DNA of 64,000 bases from assembly GCA_030696455.1 (NCBI GenBank), contig JAUYSH010000101.1, positions 1 to 64,000 of the forward strand. The letters are read 5' to 3'. Positions 55,001 to 61,000 of the stretch are shown here, in pieces. A program made the translations under genes and the position numbers. Numbering within the stretch: the stretch's first letter is position 1; every line of letters starts with the position of its first letter. Origin of the DNA: Elusimicrobiota bacterium. Its GTDB lineage: Bacteria; Elusimicrobiota; Elusimicrobia; UBA1565; UBA9628. The notes beneath the pieces are model-generated. The model saw only the letters and a list, made by a program, of their open reading frames with translations. It had not been told where the DNA came from and did no database searches.

Positions 55001-58000
55001 CGCTCCCGGCATCTACCTGGCCGAGCTCACGAGCTTCCAGTCCGGCGTCGTCGGCCCCTTCCAGCTCAACATGCGCCTCGAGGGCGGCTTCGCGGGCGTC
55101 ATCTCCGGCTCGGTGACCTACACGGGCGCGTCCGCCGGCTTGTTCTACACGCAGGTGTACAACTCGCCGAGCGCTCAGTCGGTTCCGATCCTGACCTCGA
55201 CCTCCAACGCCGCCCCGCCGCTGTCCTTCGGCTTCCCCGGCCTGCCCGACGGCGCGTATTTCCTGCGAGGCTTCCGCGACTCCAACGGCAACGGCGTGCG
55301 CGACCGCGGCGAGCCCTCCGGCCAGTACGGCTTCTCGGCGTCCTCCCCGACCCCGGTCGTCGTGCTCGGCGGCCAGGCGTCCGGCGCCCCGTTCAGCGTG
55401 GCCCTCGCCGACCCGGCGGTCGGCACGGCCCGCGGCGCCGTGCTCTATGAAGGAACGGTCGTCGGCGATCTGCGCGTCGAGGCCGGCGTTCCGAATTGCA
55501 CCGGCTGCAGCTCCATCGGGGAGGTCATCGCCTTCACGACCGTCGCCGCCGGCGGCGAGTACACCTTGGCGTTCCTCCCGTCGGCGACGGATTACGTCAT
55601 CCGGGCCTTCGTCGACGCCAACGGCAACGGCCGCTCCGACGCGCTCGAGTCGTCGGTCTCGACCTTCCCGATCACGGTGTTCGTCAACGCGACCTCGACG
55701 GTCAGCCTCATCGTCCAGGACGGCGGCTTCGGCGCGCAGGGCACCGCGGTCGTGGCGGGCTCGGTGACCTACTCCGGCTCGGCCGCGGGACCCGTCGTCC
55801 TCGGCATCTCCCGCGATCCGTACTTCCGCAGCGTCGATTACCTGCTGACCTTGTCGGCCACCGGCTACTTCCAGCGCGCCGGCCTGCAGGGCGACACGAC
55901 CTACTACATGGCCGGGTTCATCGACACCAACCTCAACAACAGCCCGGACGAGGCGCTCGGCGAGCCGATCGCCCCCGGCGTCCCCGCGGGCTTCGGCGGC
56001 ACGCCGGACCTGAACAACCCGCCGCAGATATTCGTCGCGGCGACGGGCACGACGGAGATCGAGCTCTCCCTGGCCGACCCGCCGAACGGGTCCCTGCGGG
56101 GCGTCGTGAGCTACGCCGGCTCCGCGGCGTCGCAAAAGCTGATCGTCCGGGCCTTCCCCGAGAACGGGACCGGCTACGATCAGCAGACGGAGCAGGCGAT
56201 CACTCGGGTCGTCGGAGTGAGCACCTATCCCTTCCGCCTCGACTTCCTCGCGGCCGGCTCCTATCATGTCAGCGCCTTCGTCGACGCCAACGGCAACGGC
56301 TGGCACGACTTCGGCGAGCCGTTCGGCAGCCGGCCGCCCGTCTCGGTCTCCAGCGGCGCCGGCTCCTACCCGAGCTACGGCAGCGATCTCCAGATCAACG
56401 ACCCGGGCAGCTTCGGCGCGGGGCAGACCTCCGGGCGCATCCGCGGGCACATGACCTATCTCGGCACGCAGGCCGGCCCGCTGTACGTCCGCTTCTTCAA
56501 CAACCCCGAATTCCTCGGCTCGCCGCTGTACACCTTGCGCGTCCCGGCGACGGGCACGCCGGCTCCGGGCTCCGGCGATTTCGAGTTCGACCGCCAGGGC
56601 CTGCCGTTCGGCACGTATTACCTCGACGCGTTCCGCGACCCGAGCGGCAGCGGCGTCTATAACCCCGCGGCGCACGCCTACGCCGAGCTCAACGAGGGCG
56701 GCGCCGTCACCGTCTCCCAGGAACGGCCGGAGCGCAACACGCACGGCGGCTTGATCTCCGACCCCGGGCAGGGCGGGAGCGTCAACGCCTTCACCGGCTC
56801 CTTCGCCGCTCCCGGCGGGGCCCGCTTCGACGGCGGCGCGACCGACCTCGGCGTCATCGTCCAGATCGACTCGGCCGCCGTCAACGGCCCGCAGCCCATC
56901 CTCATCACCATCACCGCCCAGAACGAGGGCCTCGAGGCCTGGGGCGTGCGCTACAGCTCGACGGGCGTCATGCTGTCCTCGGCCGTCGTTTCGACGGGAG
57001 ACCTCGCGATCGGCCAGTTCGCGGTCGCCCCCGGCTTCGTTTTCATGGGCGGACGCATCGAGGACGACATGGGCGCCTCGACGGCGACCCTGACGAAATA
57101 CGACGCCGCTTTCGCCGCCCAGGATTACATGGAGTACCCTGGTTACCAGGGCCTCGACGGCCTGGCTTACGCCGGCGGCAACATCTACGCGGCCTCCCGC
57201 CATATCCCGACCAACCAGGTCCGCGTCCTCAAGATCGACCCCGCGGACCTGAGCCTCGACCTGACCGGCTCGTTCACGCCTCCCGGAACCTGCCAGTACT
57301 GCAGGTCGCGCGTGCAGGGGGCGGCGCTGAGCCCGGACGGCCAGACCTTCGTCGTCTATGCCGTGACGAACAAGCAGAACGACGGGGACAGCGGCCTCCA
57401 CTTCCTCCTCAAGTTCAACGCGAGCACCTTGGCTTTGGTCTCCTCGCTGGACATCACCGCGCTCGGCGCGCCCTCGGACAACGAGGCCAGCATGGTCCTC
57501 GACGACGCGGGCGGGCTGTATCTCGCGTACGCGACCGACGGGAACACGGCACGCACCGTCCGGTACGACGTTTCCGGCGCGGCGATCTCGCAGACCGCCT
57601 CCGCGTCCTTCGGTCCGATCCTGGTCCACATCACCGGCGGCCTGGGCAATCTCGGCGTCGACCCGGCCAGCGGCCACTTGTTCGAAGTCTGGGAGAGCAC
57701 GACCGGCGCCGGCGACTACCTGCTGCTGCGCTACGACCAGTCCCTGAACCTGGTCGGACAGCGCACGTTCGACGGCCTGAACAACACCTTCGAGGACATG
57801 GGCTTCAGCCTCGCGGTCTACAACTCCTCGACCGTGTTCGTGACCGGCTCGGTCCACAACGGCCAGAACCTCGACGCGGCCACCGTGCGCCTCAACGGCA
57901 ACGTCAGCGGAGCCGCGACCGGCGCCGGCGAGGCGGTCGCGATCACGACCGCGAACGCGGTCAACTTCATCGGCGGGACCGTCGCCTACGCCGGCTCGCT

Positions 58001-61000
58001 CGTGACCTCGGGCACGGTGCGCATGAGCCTCACCCCGCTGTACTCCGACGTGCCGATCCGTTTCGCGACGGCGCCGTTCAGCGCGTCGTCGCCGTTCCTG
58101 TTCAACAACGTCCCGGACGGGCTCTACGACGTCCGCGCCTTCATCGATCCCAACGGCAACTTCAACCCGGACGAGGGGGAGCCCACCGGCGCTTCGACCC
58201 TGTACGGCCTCGAGTTCTACCGCGAGACGGGCAGCCAGGTCCTCTCCGACCCCATCCAGCTCTGCGACCGCCGCCAGATCTCCTTCGGCGCGGACGTGGT
58301 TCAGTCCTTCGCCGCGTCGGACTGCACCTCCCCGGACCGCCCGGGCGCCCCGCGCCGCCTGTACACCTTCCGCGGCACCCGCGGACAGCCGGTGTCGATC
58401 GCGCTCAAGGCCGTCGGCTTCTACGACTCCTACCTCGATCTGTACGGCCCCGACGGGGACTGGCTGGAGTACGACGACGACGGCGGCGGGGACGGCAACG
58501 CGCAGATCTCGAACTTCGTGCTGCCCGAGGACGGCGTCTACACGATCGACGCGGGCGCTTACGCCTCGGGCTCCTTCGGCCAGTTCAAGCTCTCTCTGTC
58601 GGGCTCCGCCGGCGCGCTCGGCGGCATCACGGGAAGCGTCAACTACGCCGGAAGCCAGGGCGGCGCGGTGATCGTGGGCCTGTTCGATTCGCCCTCGTTC
58701 TCGAGCTCCACCTCCGTCGGCGGCCTGACTTTGACGTCCACGCGCGCCTTCGCCTTCTCCAATCTGCCCGTCGGCACGACCTATTACCTGGGCGCCTTCA
58801 TCGACGCCAACGCCAACCGGGCGCCGGACTTCGGCGAGGATTCAGGGGTGTTCGGCCTCGACGGCGTCCCGAGTCCCGTCCTTCTCGCCCCCGGCCAGGT
58901 CGCCTCGGGCGTCGAGATCGGCGTGGTGCCCTCCACGACCGCCGCGGCCTCGGCCGCCTACGTGACCGGCGTCGCTTCCTACGCGGGGACGCGCACGGGC
59001 GCCCTCGTGCTCGAGTTCTGGTCCAGCGCCCAGTTCACCGGCCATCCCGTGGCCAGCCGCGTCGTGCCGACGGGTGCGGGCTCCTACGACGTCGCGGTGG
59101 CCGGGGGGCTTCCTTACTATATCCGCGCCTTCATCGACGCCAACGGCGACTTCGCCCTCCAGCCGGACGAGCCGCGCGGCGTGTACGGGACGAGCGGCCA
59201 GGGCGCGGAGCAGGTCTACGCGCCCGCCGGGCAGACCATGGTCGGCATCGACGTGCTCCTCAAGGACCCCGGCCTGACGGCCAGCGGCGCGATCTCCGGC
59301 GAAGGCACGGCGGTCCTGACCTCCACCTTCGCCGTGTCGGGGCAGACGACGACCATCGTCGTGACCTACACCGCGGGCGCCAACGGGATCCTCACCGGCG
59401 GCCAGATCGGCTTCACGGCTCCTCCCGGTTTCCCGTTCCCGACCTGGGTGACCGCGACGAGCACGGCGGCCGGCCCGCAGGCCGTGCTCTATTCCGGGCC
59501 TTCCGTTTTCGTGAACATGAACTCGGGCCTCTCCTTGGGCCAGACCTTGGTCTTCACCTGGTCCACCGCTCGGGCCTCCTGCCAGGTGGGCGTCGCCACC
59601 GTCACCGTGTCCTCCTTGAAGACCACGGCCGCCGCCGGCGACCTGCCCCAGCCCCTGCTCCTCGGCTCTCCCTCGCTCGCGGTCGTGCCCGGCCCCGCCC
59701 GCTTCGTGCAGCTCGACGCTCCCTACTTCTCGGTCAAGCAGGGGGAACTCTCCGAGGTGCGGCGCCTGGAGACCCGGGACATGTGCGGCTCCCGCGCCCC
59801 GGTCGCCGCGCCTTTGACCGTCGACCTGCGCTCGGCCCGCTTCGACGGGTCCGCCTTCGTGGCCGACGCCGAGGTCGGCGTGACGACGAGCCCCGCGCTC
59901 TCCACGGCCTCGGCGGTCGCCGTGAACTTCGAGGTCGGGCGGTCGTCCAAGTCGTTCTACGTGCTCTCCGCGTCCACCGGCTTCAAGAGCCTCGAGCTGT
60001 TCTACACGCTGGGCTTTCAGAACACTTTCTACTTCGGCGTCAACGCGATGCCGGCCAACGCGCTGGTCGGCGTCTCCGTGTCGACCGCCTCCAACGGCGT
60101 GGCCCTGTCGAGCGCGGCGATCGGCCTCGGCGCCAACGGCCAGCCCAACCAGATCTTCGTCAACTTCACCCTCGGCGACGCGCAGCAGCCGTGGCACGTA
60201 CTCGTCTCCTCGCTGCCGTTCAAGTCCGGCGAGACGCCCGCGGCCGTCTGGGAGCGGTGGGGCTACGGCCAGCCGGGCAAGGGCGAGATCGCCTGGGACG
60301 GCCGCTACAGCCCCTGGATCAGCGGCGGCGTGCGCGTGCCCAACGGCCTCTACTACGTCCGCGTCGAGCTCGGCGGCGGCGGCATCAAGGACGACACGGT
60401 CCGCCTGAGCGTCGCCCTGCCCCAGTTCGCCGGGCGCGCCTTCGATCCCGGCACCGTGCCCAACCCGCCGCTGTCGGGCGTGCGCCTGAGCGTCTACGGC
60501 CCGGCCGGCTATTACACGGCCGCGACCGGCGCGGACGGCTCCTACGTGCTGCCCGGGCTGGGCGGCGGCGCCTACCGGATGAACGTCGCCCGCGCCGACT
60601 ACGTCGACGGCACGATCGATCTGACCTTGGACGCCTCGGGCGCGGCGACCTCCTTCGTTTCCCGCACGGCCGGCCTGCTCGTGTCCTCCAACGCCGCGGG
60701 CGGGCTCGACCTGTTCATCGGCCGCGCGCCGCGCCTCGTGGTGGTCCCCTCGCTGGATGCGTCCGTGGCCGCGGCCGCCGCCGACCAGTGGGGCAATCTG
60801 CAGATCCGCTCGTCCACCGCCGCCAGCCAGCAGTCGTCGACGATCTTCGGACCGATGCGCCTGAAGGGGGGGACCACGACCTTCGACGACGGCGGCCAGT
60901 GGGACCCGGCCACCCAGCAGTTCATCGCCAAGACCTTGCTCGGCTTCAACGTCCCGGTGGGGACCTACACCGTCGTCGGCGACCTGCTCGGCTACTCGCG

